In this document: positions 18,848 to 27,450 of the stretch, in pieces | Layout: each line of letters starts with the position of its first letter | Numbering within the stretch: position 1 is the stretch's first letter | The notes under the pieces: generated by a model | Told to the model about the DNA's origin: nothing | What the model saw: the letters and a program-made list of their open reading frames with translations, nothing else | Databases searched by the model: none | Source of the DNA: TMED8 sp038125725 | Lineage (GTDB): Bacteria > Pseudomonadota > Alphaproteobacteria > Rhodospirillales > Casp-alpha2 | Reading direction: 5' to 3' | Length of the DNA stretch: 63,635 nt | NCBI GenBank assembly: GCA_038125725.1 | Contig: JAYPEK010000021.1 | Span: 1-63,635 of the forward strand | Program-made: the position numbers and the translations under genes

Positions 18848-19777
18848 ATGAAAATCACCCAACGCGTAAAGAAAATCCTGTCCTACTACGAAGGCCAGAC
18901 GCCCGGCACCAAGGCCAACCTGGCGCGGATGCTGATGCACGGCAAGCTGGCCGGCACCGGCCATCTGCTGATCCTGCCGGTCGACCAGGGCAACGAGCAC
19001 GGTCCGGCCCGGAGCCACGCGCCCAACCCGCCGGGCTATGACCCTCACTACCACTACCAACTCGCCGTCGATGCCGGCATGAGCGCCTTCGCCGCGCCGC
19101 TCGGCATGCTGGAGGCCGGCGCCGATAGCTTCGCCGGCGCCGTGCCGACGATCCTCAAGGTCAACAGCGCCAATTCCTTGAGCCGCGCCGAGGACGACCC
19201 CACCCAGGCGCACACCGGCTCGGTCGATGACGCGCTCCGGCTCGGCTGCTCGGCCATCGGCTTCACCATCTATCCGGGCTCCGACGCCGCCTATGAGATG
19301 ATGGAGCAAATCCGCGAGATGGCGGAAGAGGCCAAGGCCGTCGGCCTGGCGGTGGTGATCTGGTCCTACCCGCGCGGCGGGAGTCTGTCGAAGGAAGGCG
19401 AAACCGCCGTCGACATTGTCGCCTACGCCGCGCACCTGGCGGCGCAACTGGGCGCCCATATCATCAAGGTGAAGCCGCCGACGGCGCACCTGGAACTGCC
19501 GGCCGCGAAGAAGGTCTACGAGGCCGAGGGGATTCCCATCGGCACGCTTTCTGAACGCATCCGCCACGTCGTGCAGTCGTCGTTCAACGGCCGCCGCTTG
19601 GTGGTATTTTCCGGCGGTGCGGCCAAGAATACAGACGGACTTCTGGACGAAATCCGCCAGATCCGCGACGGCGGCGGCAGCGGTTCCATCGTCGGCCGCA
19701 ACTCGTTCCAGCGGCCGAAGGAAGACGCCCTCGACCTGTTGGGGCGTATCGTCGACATCTACAAGGGCAAGGCCTAG
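18848..19777 (+). CDS. fbaB: Class I fructose-bisphosphate aldolase (DhnA type)
   Basis: A 309-residue aldolase of the archaeal-type class I family, which cleaves fructose 1,6-bisphosphate through a Schiff base. The substrate and fold markers are LILPVDQGNEHGPARS near residue 43, FTIYPGSDAAYEMMEQI, and the Schiff-base Lys region AAQLGAHIIKVKPP. The phosphate-binding end is VVFSGGAAKNTDGLLDEI and GSGSIVGRNSFQRP. A GGAGGCGAG ribosome site precedes the ATG. It lies between glpK and glucokinase, consistent with a lower-glycolysis/gluconeogenesis role. Confidence 0.92.
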   Translation: MKITQRVKKILSYYEGQTPGTKANLARMLMHGKLAGTGHLLILPVDQGNEHGPARSHAPNPPGYDPHYHYQLAVDAGMSAFAAPLGMLEAGADSFAGAVPTILKVNSANSLSRAEDDPTQAHTGSVDDALRLGCSAIGFTIYPGSDAAYEMMEQIREMAEEAKAVGLAVVIWSYPRGGSLSKEGETAVDIVAYAAHLAAQLGAHIIKVKPPTAHLELPAAKKVYEAEGIPIGTLSERIRHVVQSSFNGRRLVVFSGGAAKNTDGLLDEIRQIRDGGGSGSIVGRNSFQRPKEDALDLLGRIVDIYKGKA

Positions 19778-19829
19778 ACTGACGGAAGCAACCGGGCGCG
19801 CCTGCCCGGCAACCGCCCGGAAACAGTTG

Positions 19830-20795
19830 GTGGATGTGCCCCTGAGCGAGCCGCAACCCGTCCTGATCGCCGACCTCGGCGGCACCAACCTGCGTCTTGC
19901 CGTAGCCCGGCGGGGTGCGGGGATTGCCGACGTGGCGGTCCATCGTTGCGCTGATTTTCCGAGTTTGGCCTCGGCCGTCGGTACATACCTGGGAAGCCTT
20001 TCCGCCGCGGTGCGGCCGAAACGTGGCGCCATTGCCGTCGCCTGCTCGGTCATGGGCGACGAGGTGCGTCTGACCAACCTCGATTGGTGGTTCTCCATCA
20101 CCGGGCTGCAGCGCGATCTGGCGTTCGAACGCCTTGACGTGATCAATGATTTCGCCGCCATCGCTCTCGCGGTGCCGCACCTGGGCGCAGGCGATCTGCG
20201 CCAAGTCGGCGGCGGCACGGCGGTGGCCGATGCGCCCATCGGGATCATCGGCCCGGGGACCGGGCTGGGTGTCACCGGTTTGATCCGGACGGAAGCCGGC
20301 GACACCGCGCTCTCGACCGAAGGCGGCCATGCGACCTTGCCGGCGATGGACGACGAAGAGGCCGAGGTCATCAAGGTGCTGCGCCAGCGCTTCGGCCACG
20401 TGTCGGCGGAACGGACGTTGTCGGGTCCCGGCCTGGTTAACCTGCATCAGGCGATGAGCCAAATCGCCGGACACGATGCGGGCTCGCCGACGCCGGACGC
20501 GATCACCGCCGCCGCCTTGGCCGATCCCGCCTCCGCTTCCGGTCGGACAGTTGAAATGTTCTGCCGGCTGTTGGGAACGGTGGCGGCGGACCTGGCCTTG
20601 TCGCTGGGCGCGCGGGGTGGGGTCTATATCGCCGGCGGCATCGTCGGCAAGCTGGGTCCGGCATTCGACCGCTCCGGTTTCCGCGCACGGTTCGAACAAA
20701 AGGGCCGGTTTTCCGATTACCTGGCGGCCGTGCCGACCTTCGTCATCACCGAGGATCAGCCGGCGCTCCGGGGATTGGCGGAAACGTTCGCCTGA
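19830..20795 (+). CDS. glk: Glucokinase
   Basis: A 321-residue glucokinase of the Proteobacterial Glk family, converting glucose to glucose 6-phosphate with ATP. The ATP loop is LIADLGGTNLRLAVAR, the sugar-binding region is NLDWWFSITG...VINDFAAIALAV, with GPGTGLGVTGLI and LSTEGGHATLPA (Glu/His of the sugar pocket) following. The start is uncertain: no ATG is suitable, and the choices are TTG 19827, GTG 19830 or GTG 19836, of which I list 19830. It follows the aldolase stop by about 50 bases, and together they look like a small sugar operon. Confidence 0.92.
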   Translation: MDVPLSEPQPVLIADLGGTNLRLAVARRGAGIADVAVHRCADFPSLASAVGTYLGSLSAAVRPKRGAIAVACSVMGDEVRLTNLDWWFSITGLQRDLAFERLDVINDFAAIALAVPHLGAGDLRQVGGGTAVADAPIGIIGPGTGLGVTGLIRTEAGDTALSTEGGHATLPAMDDEEAEVIKVLRQRFGHVSAERTLSGPGLVNLHQAMSQIAGHDAGSPTPDAITAAALADPASASGRTVEMFCRLLGTVAADLALSLGARGGVYIAGGIVGKLGPAFDRSGFRARFEQKGRFSDYLAAVPTFVITEDQPALRGLAETFA

Positions 20796-20823
20796 GCGCT
20801 GCCGCTGGTCTATAGTGCCGGCC

Positions 20824-21657
20824 ATGGGGATGGAAATCATCAAATTGGCGGATCCGCTCTACGCCGAGGTTCGCGGCGTAGATATCTCAGGTCCGCTTGA
20901 CGCGGAGACCCGGGACGCGATCTATTCGGCGTTCTTGGAGCATCATGTCCTGGTGTTCCGCGACCGTCCCCTGACGCCCCGCCAGATGGTCGAGTTCGAG
21001 CGCGTCTTCGGCCTGCCTTTGGTTCACGTGACCAAGAAATACCGCCACCCGGAAATCGACGAGTTGATCGTCATGACCAATCTCAATGCCGACGGCGAGG
21101 TCGATGCCTTCGAATCGCGCCGGGGCCTCGGTTGGCATTCGGACATGTGCTACCTGGACGTCCCGGCGCGGGCGACCATGCTGCACCCGTTGGAAATCCC
21201 GGACGAAGGCGGCGACACGTTGTTCGCCAACATGGTCATGGCCTGGGCGGAAATGCCGGAGGCGCTGAAATCGCGGCTACGGGACCGGCGCGGCACCTTT
21301 CGTTTCGGCGGCCGCAGCGCCGACGTGCAGAACCGCCTCGATCCCGCCGACCGCGACAAGCCGCTGATCTATCATCCCGCCGTCCGGCGCCATCCGGATA
21401 CCGGACGTGAGTCGATTTTCGTCAATCCCATCCACACCGTCGGCATCCTCGGCATGGACGACGGCGAGGCCGTGGAGCTTCTGGACGAGGTCTATGCCTG
21501 GTGCGGACAGCCGCGCTACCAGGCGCGCCACCAATGGCGCATGGGCGATACGCTGGTGTGGGACAACCGCTGCACCTGGCACAGCGCCTCCGGCGACAAT
21601 CCGCTGCGCCAGCGCCGCCGCTTCCTGCGCGGCAACATGGGTGAAACGGCTCACTGA
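20824..21657 (+). CDS. TauD/TfdA-family 2-oxoglutarate dioxygenase
   Basis: A 277-residue Fe(II)/2-oxoglutarate dioxygenase. The metal triad is visible as HSD in GLGWHSDMCY and the distal His in NRCTWHSASGDN, followed by the 2-oxoglutarate Arg in RQRRRFLRGN. The N-terminal LADPLYAEVRGVDISGPLD is typical of the TfdA/TauD group, which oxidises taurine, aryloxyacetates or other carboxylates. The particular substrate cannot be stated. The ATG at 20824 lies 28 bases after glk; the upstream frame overlaps glk and is not real. It converges on the PfkB kinase gene. Confidence 0.88.
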   Translation: MGMEIIKLADPLYAEVRGVDISGPLDAETRDAIYSAFLEHHVLVFRDRPLTPRQMVEFERVFGLPLVHVTKKYRHPEIDELIVMTNLNADGEVDAFESRRGLGWHSDMCYLDVPARATMLHPLEIPDEGGDTLFANMVMAWAEMPEALKSRLRDRRGTFRFGGRSADVQNRLDPADRDKPLIYHPAVRRHPDTGRESIFVNPIHTVGILGMDDGEAVELLDEVYAWCGQPRYQARHQWRMGDTLVWDNRCTWHSASGDNPLRQRRRFLRGNMGETAH

Positions 21658-21666
21658 GCCCCGGAT

Positions 21667-22605
21667 TCAGTCTGCTCCCTCGGATACCACCTGTTCCAGC
21701 CACGGCGGATCGGCGCCGGCCTTTTCCGTCGTGCAGGCGGCAACATCGGCGGCGAACCGGAGCGCCCGGGCGAGTGTTTCTTCCGTCAGCGCGCCGAGTG
21801 CCTGCTTCGAGAGCATATTCTGCCGCCTGAGCCCCGCCAGGAAGCCCGCGTTGAAACTGTCGCCGGCGCCCACCGTATCGACCACCCGGGCCGGGCGGGC
21901 GGCGACCGTGACATCCATGGCTTCCGTGATCGCGCGCGCCCCGTCACCGCCCTGCGTCAGGACCGCGACCTTGACCCCGGCGACCATCCAGTAGCGTGCG
22001 ACGTCCTCGAATTCCCGGCCCGGCGCCAGCCATTCCAGGTCTTCGGTGGAGACCTTGATGATGTCGCTCATGGCGGTCATTCGCCCGAGCCGCGCCCGGT
22101 AGGCCGTTTCGTCATCGACAAAACCGGCGCGGATATTGGGGTCGAAGGCGATTACGCTGTCCGCGTGGTGGCGGCGCATCAGTTCCTCGAAGGCCGAGCC
22201 GCAGGGCTCCGGGATCAGGCTGATGGCGCCGAATTGCAGGGCCGTCGTCTCGGGCGGCAGGGCGGGCAGGTCGCCCGTCTCCAGCATGCGCCCGGCGGAT
22301 TTCTCGTCGTAGAAGGTATAGCGCGCATTGCCGTCAACGAAGTTGACGAAGGCGAGCGTCGTCGGCCGGTCGTTGCGATGGCAGAGCCCGGTGCCGACGC
22401 CCGACGCCTGCAAGTGCGCCGCCAATCGCTCACCGAAGAGATCGGTGGAAAGGCCGGAGAAGAACTGTACCGCCTCGCCCAGCCGGCCGAGCGCCACGGC
22501 GGTATTGAACAGCGCGCCGCCCGGCACCGGTAGGTAGACGTCTTCGCCGTCAGGCCCCTGGCGCGGCAGCATGTCGATCAGTGCTTCGCCGCAGCAAATG
22601 ATCAT
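21667..22605 (-). CDS. PfkB-family sugar kinase (fructokinase-like)
   Basis: A 312-residue ribokinase-family kinase. It begins MIICCGEALIDMLP with PVPGGALFNTAVALGRLG (first signature, sugar binding) and ends with the second signature DTVGAGDSFNAGFLAGL, which contains the catalytic Asp and anion hole. The overall pattern is closest to fructokinases, although other sugars or nucleosides are possible. The start was set at ATG 22605 where the conserved domain begins; the longer frame to 22734 runs through the divergent promoter of hypA. The adjacent glk, aldolase and glpK support a role in sugar entry. Confidence 0.87.
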   Translation of the reverse strand: MIICCGEALIDMLPRQGPDGEDVYLPVPGGALFNTAVALGRLGEAVQFFSGLSTDLFGERLAAHLQASGVGTGLCHRNDRPTTLAFVNFVDGNARYTFYDEKSAGRMLETGDLPALPPETTALQFGAISLIPEPCGSAFEELMRRHHADSVIAFDPNIRAGFVDDETAYRARLGRMTAMSDIIKVSTEDLEWLAPGREFEDVARYWMVAGVKVAVLTQGGDGARAITEAMDVTVAARPARVVDTVGAGDSFNAGFLAGLRRQNMLSKQALGALTEETLARALRFAADVAACTTEKAGADPPWLEQVVSEGAD

Positions 22606-22718
22606 CCGCCGTCCCACCCTGTTTTCGGATTGCCCATTCTTCAGTATTCTCCAAAAGCGATGGAAAAAGGCAACGGCGGTGTTTCCGTCTTGCGGTCCGC
22701 GCGGCACGGGGGTGCCCG

Positions 22719-23060
22719 ATGCATGAAATGTCACTTGCCGAGAGTATTCTGCGGATTCTGGAAGACCAGGCCGAGGCCCAGGGGTTTCAGCGGGTGAAAA
22801 CGGTGCGGCTGGAGATCGGCCAGCTATCGCACGCGGCGCCCGATGCGATACGGTTCTGTTTTGAAGCGGTGGTCAGGGGTACAATTGCGGAGGGCGCGGC
22901 GCTCGAGATCGATTGCACGCCCGGAAAGGCCTGGTGTGAGACCTGCGCCAAGTCCGTGCCGGTCTCTGGCCTGGCCGAGCCCTGTCCCGAATGCGGCGGC
23001 CATCGGCTGCGGGTGACGGAAGGCGACGAAATGCGGGTTCGTGAACTGGAGGTCGACTGA
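22719..23060 (+). CDS. hypA: Hydrogenase maturation nickel metallochaperone
   Basis: A 113-residue HypA. The nickel ligand is the N-terminal MHE (Met1-His2-Glu3), followed by MSLAESILRILEDQAE. The zinc site has two CxxC pairs, CETC and CPEC. HypA hands nickel to the large subunit of [NiFe]-hydrogenase together with HypB. It opens the hyp operon: its stop is one base before the hypB ATG. The promoter must lie in the 113-base gap to the PfkB gene; I see no clear elements there. Confidence 0.93.
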   Translation: MHEMSLAESILRILEDQAEAQGFQRVKTVRLEIGQLSHAAPDAIRFCFEAVVRGTIAEGAALEIDCTPGKAWCETCAKSVPVSGLAEPCPECGGHRLRVTEGDEMRVRELEVD

Positions 23061-23061
23061 C

Positions 23062-23925
23062 ATGTGTACGGTATGCGGCTGCGGCGATCCGAACGCCAAA
23101 CCTGGCGGGGGACATGATCACGGACATGATCGCGGGCACGGGCATGATCACCACCATCATCATCATGATCACGACCACCATGCCCATCACACGGACGCCA
23201 AGGGCGATCTGCATTTTGGCCACGGCATCGGCGGCGCCCACGTGCCGGGCATGAGCCAGTCGCGCATCGTCCAGATCGAGACCGATATCCTGGCCAAGAA
23301 CAATCACCTGGCTTTGCACAACCGTGAACGGCTGGAAGACGCCGCGACGCTGGCGCTGAACCTGGTGTCGTCGCCGGGGTCGGGCAAGACGACGCTGCTG
23401 GCCCGCACAGCGACGGTTTTGGCCCGCGAGATGCCGGTCGCCGTCATCGAGGGCGATCAGCAAACCGCGCTCGACGCCGAGCGCATCCGCGAAACCGGCG
23501 TGCCGGCAATTCAGGTGAATACCGGCAAGGGCTGCCATCTGGACGCCGACATGGTCGGCCGGGCGCTCAATACCCTGGCGCTGCAACCGGGCGGCGTGCT
23601 GTTCATCGAGAACGTCGGCAACCTGGTCTGCCCCGCCGCCTTCGATCTCGGCGAGGCGGCGAAAGTGGCGATCCTGTCGGTGACCGAGGGCGACGACAAG
23701 CCGCTCAAGTATCCCGACATGTTCCGTGCCGCCAGGCTGATGGTGTTGAATAAATCCGACCTGTTGCCTTACGTGCCTTTCGACGTCGAAAAGTGCATCG
23801 AATATGCCCGGCGGGTGAACCCGGCAATCGAGGTGCTCACCATGAGCGCACTCACCGGCGAGGGGATGGAGGACTGGTACGGCTGGGTCCGCGCCCGCGC
23901 GGCGGAAAGGCGCCACGTGGCATGA
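23062..23925 (+). CDS. hypB: Hydrogenase nickel-incorporation GTPase
   Basis: A 287-residue HypB. The high-affinity nickel site is MCTVCGCG at the N terminus. Residues 16-45 form a long His/Asp run that can store nickel. The GTPase P-loop is SSPGSGKTTLL, with VIEGDQQTALD, the GTPase-site metal residues in GKGCHLDADM and NLVCPAAFDLGE, and the guanine motif NKSDLLPY. It is full length. The stop overlaps the next gene as ATGA, so translation is coupled. HypB uses GTP to drive nickel transfer with HypA. Confidence 0.95.
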   Translation: MCTVCGCGDPNAKPGGGHDHGHDRGHGHDHHHHHHDHDHHAHHTDAKGDLHFGHGIGGAHVPGMSQSRIVQIETDILAKNNHLALHNRERLEDAATLALNLVSSPGSGKTTLLARTATVLAREMPVAVIEGDQQTALDAERIRETGVPAIQVNTGKGCHLDADMVGRALNTLALQPGGVLFIENVGNLVCPAAFDLGEAAKVAILSVTEGDDKPLKYPDMFRAARLMVLNKSDLLPYVPFDVEKCIEYARRVNPAIEVLTMSALTGEGMEDWYGWVRARAAERRHVA

Positions 23926-25043
23926 GCGGCGCCGAAGCCCGAGCTCTGCCGGCCGATAGCGCCGCCGCGACGGTGGTGGAGTTGGCGCGGGTCTATCCCG
24001 ACGTTTTGGCGCTCGGCGCCTTTCTCAAGAACACCGTCTGTGTGATCAGCGGCGACAAGGCCTATGTATCCGCGCCGCTTGGCGATCTCGACAGTCCCGC
24101 CGCCATCGATGCCTTCGAGGCCAACGTCGAGGCCTTGCTGGCGGAGGCCGGGGTGTTGCCGTGCAGGGTCGCGCACGACCTGCATCCGGAATTTTATTCG
24201 ACGCGTTTCGCTGAGACTCTGCGCCTGCCGACACTGGCGGTGCAGCACCACCATGCCCACGCCGCCGCGCTGATGGCCGAGCATCGGCTGGAAGAGCCTG
24301 TGCTGGCGCTTGCGCTGGATGGTTTCGGGCTCGGGCCGGGTAACCAATCCTGGGGCGGCGAGCTGCTGTTGGCCGAAGGCGCCGGCTACCGGCGTCTCGG
24401 TCACCTGGCACATTTGCCGCAGCCGGGTGGCGACCGGGCGGCGCGGGAGCCCTGGCGCATGGCGGCGGCGGCGCTCTATGCGCTCGGGCGCGGCGATGAG
24501 ATCGCCGAGCGTTTCGCGGCGCAACCACACGCCGCCATGTTGGCCGAAATGCTGGCGCGCGGCGTCAATTCGCCCGAGACCTCCAGTTGCGGGCGCCTGT
24601 TCGATGCGGCCGTCGGGCTCGTCGGTCTGCGTCCCGTCGCCGAGTTCGAGGGCCAGGCACCGATCGAACTGGAAGCCCTTGCCGCGGCCCCCGAGGTCAT
24701 GGCGGACGGCTGGCGGATCGATGATGCCGGCGTTCTCGACACCAAGCTGCTGCTGGCCCGGCTGACAGAGTTGGATCCCGCCGCCGGTGCCAACCTGTTC
24801 CACGGTACGCTTGCGGCCGCGCTGACCGATTGGGTGGGTCGGGCGGCCGAGGCGACGGGGGTCGGCAAGGTGGTGCTGGGCGGTGGCTGTTTCTTTAACG
24901 CGGTGCTTTGCCGCGAGTTGGCGCGGCGGCTCCAGGATGTTGGCGTCCTGGCCTATTTCCCCGATGTGCTCTCCGCCGGCGATCCGGCCATCAGTGTCGG
25001 CCAGGCGCTGATCGCGGCGCGCACCGCCGAAGCGGAGGGCTGA
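23922..25043 (+). CDS. hypF: Short HypF (HypF1-type): carbamoyltransferase domain only
   Basis: A 373-residue protein matching only the C-terminal Kae1-like domain of HypF. It has the metal motif HHHAHAAALM, then LALDGFGLGPGNQSWGGELLL, SSCGRLFDAAVGLVG and VVLGGGCFFNAVL. Standard HypF is about 750 residues and starts with an acylphosphatase domain, zinc fingers and a YrdC domain; all are absent here. A similarly short HypF1 is known in Ralstonia eutropha, so this may be functional, but how carbamoyl adenylate is made would need a partner. The start at ATG 23922 overlaps the hypB stop. Confidence 0.88.
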   Translation: MSGAEARALPADSAAATVVELARVYPDVLALGAFLKNTVCVISGDKAYVSAPLGDLDSPAAIDAFEANVEALLAEAGVLPCRVAHDLHPEFYSTRFAETLRLPTLAVQHHHAHAAALMAEHRLEEPVLALALDGFGLGPGNQSWGGELLLAEGAGYRRLGHLAHLPQPGGDRAAREPWRMAAAALYALGRGDEIAERFAAQPHAAMLAEMLARGVNSPETSSCGRLFDAAVGLVGLRPVAEFEGQAPIELEALAAAPEVMADGWRIDDAGVLDTKLLLARLTELDPAAGANLFHGTLAAALTDWVGRAAEATGVGKVVLGGGCFFNAVLCRELARRLQDVGVLAYFPDVLSAGDPAISVGQALIAARTAEAEG

Positions 25044-25046
25044 ACC

Positions 25047-25280
25047 ATGTGTCTCGCCATTCCGGCCAAGATCGTCGAGCGTTTGGGCGGCGACATGGCC
25101 AAGGTCGATCTCGATGGCGTGCGGAAGGACGTTTCCCTGGCGCTCACGCCCGACGCCGTCGTTGGCGACTATGTCATCCTGCATGTGGGATACGCGCTTT
25201 CCGTCATCGATCCGGCGGAAGCGGCAAAGACTTTGGCGCTATTCCGCGAAATTGGTGAGCTTGGCGAGGCGGCGTCATGA
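25047..25280 (+). CDS. hypC: Hydrogenase maturation chaperone
   Basis: A 77-residue HypC/HupF. The essential Cys2 follows the initiator Met in MCLAIPAKIVE, and VGDYVILHVGYALSVIDPAEA is the typical core. HypC carries the Fe(CN)2CO unit with HypD to the hydrogenase large subunit. It starts 3 bases after hypF and overlaps hypD by 4 bases. Confidence 0.94.
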   Translation: MCLAIPAKIVERLGGDMAKVDLDGVRKDVSLALTPDAVVGDYVILHVGYALSVIDPAEAAKTLALFREIGELGEAAS

Positions 25281-26407
25281 AGTATGTGGACGAATACCGC
25301 GACGGCGCCGCGGCGAAACGGGTGGCGGTGGCCATCGCCCGCGAAGCGTCGGGCGGGCGCACCTACCATTTCATGGAGTTCTGCGGCGGCCACACCCACG
25401 CGATCTCGCGCTACGGCATTCTCGATCTGCTGCCCGAGAACGTGGAGATGATTCACGGGCCCGGCTGTCCGGTCTGCGTGCTGCCGGTCGGTCAGATCGA
25501 CAGCGCCATCCGCCTGGCGCGCAACCTCGAAGTGACGCTCTGCACCTATGCGGACCTGATGCGGGTGCCGGCGTCCGGCCGCGAAAGCCTGATGAAGGCC
25601 AAGGCCGACGGCGCCGATATCCGCATGGTCTATTCGACGCTCGACGCCATCCGCATCGCAGAGCAGGAACCCGAGCGCCAGGTGGTGTTCTTCGCCATCG
25701 GTTTCGAGACCACGACACCGCCGACGGCGCTGGCGATCAAGGCGGCGGCGGCGAAGGGGCTGGGGAACTTCTCTGTCTTCTGCAACCACGTGCTGACCCC
25801 GGCGGCCATTGCCGCGATTCTGGCCGACGAAGGCGAGGGCGGCGTCAAGCTGGAAGGTTTCGTCGGTCCGGCGCATGTCTCCACCGTCATCGGCACCCAG
25901 CCCTATGAGCCGTTCGCCGCGACTTACCAAAAACCCGTCGTCATCGCCGGCTTCGAGCCCCTGGACGTGATCCAGTCGATCCTGATGCTGGTGCGCCAGG
26001 TGAACGAGGGCCGTGCCGAGGTCGAGAACCAATATATCCGCGCGGTCACTCGCACCGGTAACGAGCTCGCCCAGGCGCAAGTGGCCGACGTGTTCGAGTT
26101 GCGCGACACCTTCGAGTGGCGGGGGCTCGGGGAAATCCCGGCGAGTGCGCTGAAAATCCGTGAGGCCTACGCCGACTTCGATGCCGAGCGCCGTTTCGCC
26201 ATGAGCTACGTTCCGGCGCCGGACAATCCCGCCTGCGACTGCGGCGATATCCTTCGCGGCGTCAAGAAACCGGTGGACTGCAAGCTTTTCGGGACGGCCT
26301 GTACGCCGGAAAGCCCGATGGGGTCCTGCATGGTCTCGTCGGAAGGCGCTTGCGCCGCGCATTGGACCTGCGGCCGCTTCCGCGACGGACAAAGGAAAAG
26401 CGCCTGA
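25277..26407 (+). CDS. hypD: Hydrogenase Fe(CN)2CO assembly protein
   Basis: A 376-residue HypD. Conserved catalytic cysteines appear in FMEFCGGHTHAISRYG and GPGCPVCVLP. The [4Fe-4S] ligands are in the C-terminal series with CDCGDIL, CKLFGTACTP, GSCMVSSEGACAAHW. With HypC and HypE it assembles the iron cyanide/carbonyl group. The gene is intact and tightly packed between hypC (4-base overlap) and hypE (1-base gap). Confidence 0.95.
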   Translation: MKYVDEYRDGAAAKRVAVAIAREASGGRTYHFMEFCGGHTHAISRYGILDLLPENVEMIHGPGCPVCVLPVGQIDSAIRLARNLEVTLCTYADLMRVPASGRESLMKAKADGADIRMVYSTLDAIRIAEQEPERQVVFFAIGFETTTPPTALAIKAAAAKGLGNFSVFCNHVLTPAAIAAILADEGEGGVKLEGFVGPAHVSTVIGTQPYEPFAATYQKPVVIAGFEPLDVIQSILMLVRQVNEGRAEVENQYIRAVTRTGNELAQAQVADVFELRDTFEWRGLGEIPASALKIREAYADFDAERRFAMSYVPAPDNPACDCGDILRGVKKPVDCKLFGTACTPESPMGSCMVSSEGACAAHWTCGRFRDGQRKSA

Positions 26408-26408
26408 C

Positions 26409-27443
26409 ATGGCGGCACGCCGGCTCGATCTGAAAACGGGGCGGGTGGACCTGTCGCACGGATCGGGCGGCCGCGCCATGGGGCAGTTGATCGACGAGCT
26501 GTTCCGCCAGGCCTTCGACAACGATCTTCTGAACCAGGGGAACGACCAGGCCGCCTTCGACGTGGCCGCGGGCCGCATGGTGATGTCGACCGATGCCTAC
26601 GTCATCTCGCCCTTGTTCTTTCCGGGCGGCGATATCGGCTCGCTCGCGGTGCACGGTACCGTCAACGACATCGCCATGGCCGGCGCCCGGCCCCTCTATC
26701 TGTCCGCGAGCTTCATCCTGGAGGAAGGCTTGCCGCTTGCTGATCTGAAGCGTATCGCCGACAGCATGGGCCGGGCCTCGCGCCAGGCCGGCGTGCCCGT
26801 CGTGACGGGCGATACCAAGGTGGTGGAGAAAGGCATGGCAGATGGTGTCTTCATCACCACTGCCGGCGTCGGCGCGGTGCCGGATGGGCTCGAGCTCTCG
26901 GGTGAAAAGGCGCGGCCTGGCGACAAGGTCCTGGTCAGCGGCACGCTGGGCGATCATGGGGTGGCGGTGATGTCGAAGCGAGAGAACCTGAGCTTCGACA
27001 CGGAAATCGTCTCCGACTCGGCGGCGCTGCACGGCCTGGTGGCGGACATGGTGGCGGAGGCGGGTAATGCGATCCGCTGCCTGCGCGATCCGACGCGCGG
27101 CGGCCTCGCCGCGACGTTGAACGAACTGGCGGCGCAGTCGAAGGCCGGCATTCGTATCCTGGAAGCAGTCCTGCCGGTGCGCCCGCAGGTCGCCGCCGCT
27201 TGTGAGTTGCTGGGCCTCGATCCCCTGTTCGTCGCCAACGAGGGGAAGCTGGTGGCCATCGTGGCGCCTGAACGCGCCGACGACCTGCTCAGTGCCATGC
27301 GCGCCCACCCGCTTGGCCGCGACGCCGCCATTATTGGCGATGTCAGCGAGGACCCGCGTCATTTCGTCAGCATGGAAACCATTTTTGGCGGCGAGCGCAT
27401 GGTCGACTGGCTGTCCGGCGAGCAGTTACCGCGCATCTGTTGA
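26409..27443 (+). CDS. hypE: Hydrogenase maturation carbamoyl dehydratase
   Basis: A 344-residue HypE, which dehydrates the thiocarboxamide on its C-terminal Cys to a cyanide ligand with ATP. It starts with VDLSHGSGGRAMGQLIDELF (PurM-like ATP site), contains VHGTVNDIAMAGARP and VVTGDTKVVEKG, and ends in the invariant PRIC tail. All of that shows a complete gene. It is last in hypABFCDE and converges on the transglutaminase gene 7 bases away. No hydrogenase structural genes are in view. Confidence 0.95.
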   Translation: MAARRLDLKTGRVDLSHGSGGRAMGQLIDELFRQAFDNDLLNQGNDQAAFDVAAGRMVMSTDAYVISPLFFPGGDIGSLAVHGTVNDIAMAGARPLYLSASFILEEGLPLADLKRIADSMGRASRQAGVPVVTGDTKVVEKGMADGVFITTAGVGAVPDGLELSGEKARPGDKVLVSGTLGDHGVAVMSKRENLSFDTEIVSDSAALHGLVADMVAEAGNAIRCLRDPTRGGLAATLNELAAQSKAGIRILEAVLPVRPQVAAACELLGLDPLFVANEGKLVAIVAPERADDLLSAMRAHPLGRDAAIIGDVSEDPRHFVSMETIFGGERMVDWLSGEQLPRIC

Positions 27444-27450
27444 GGCGGCG

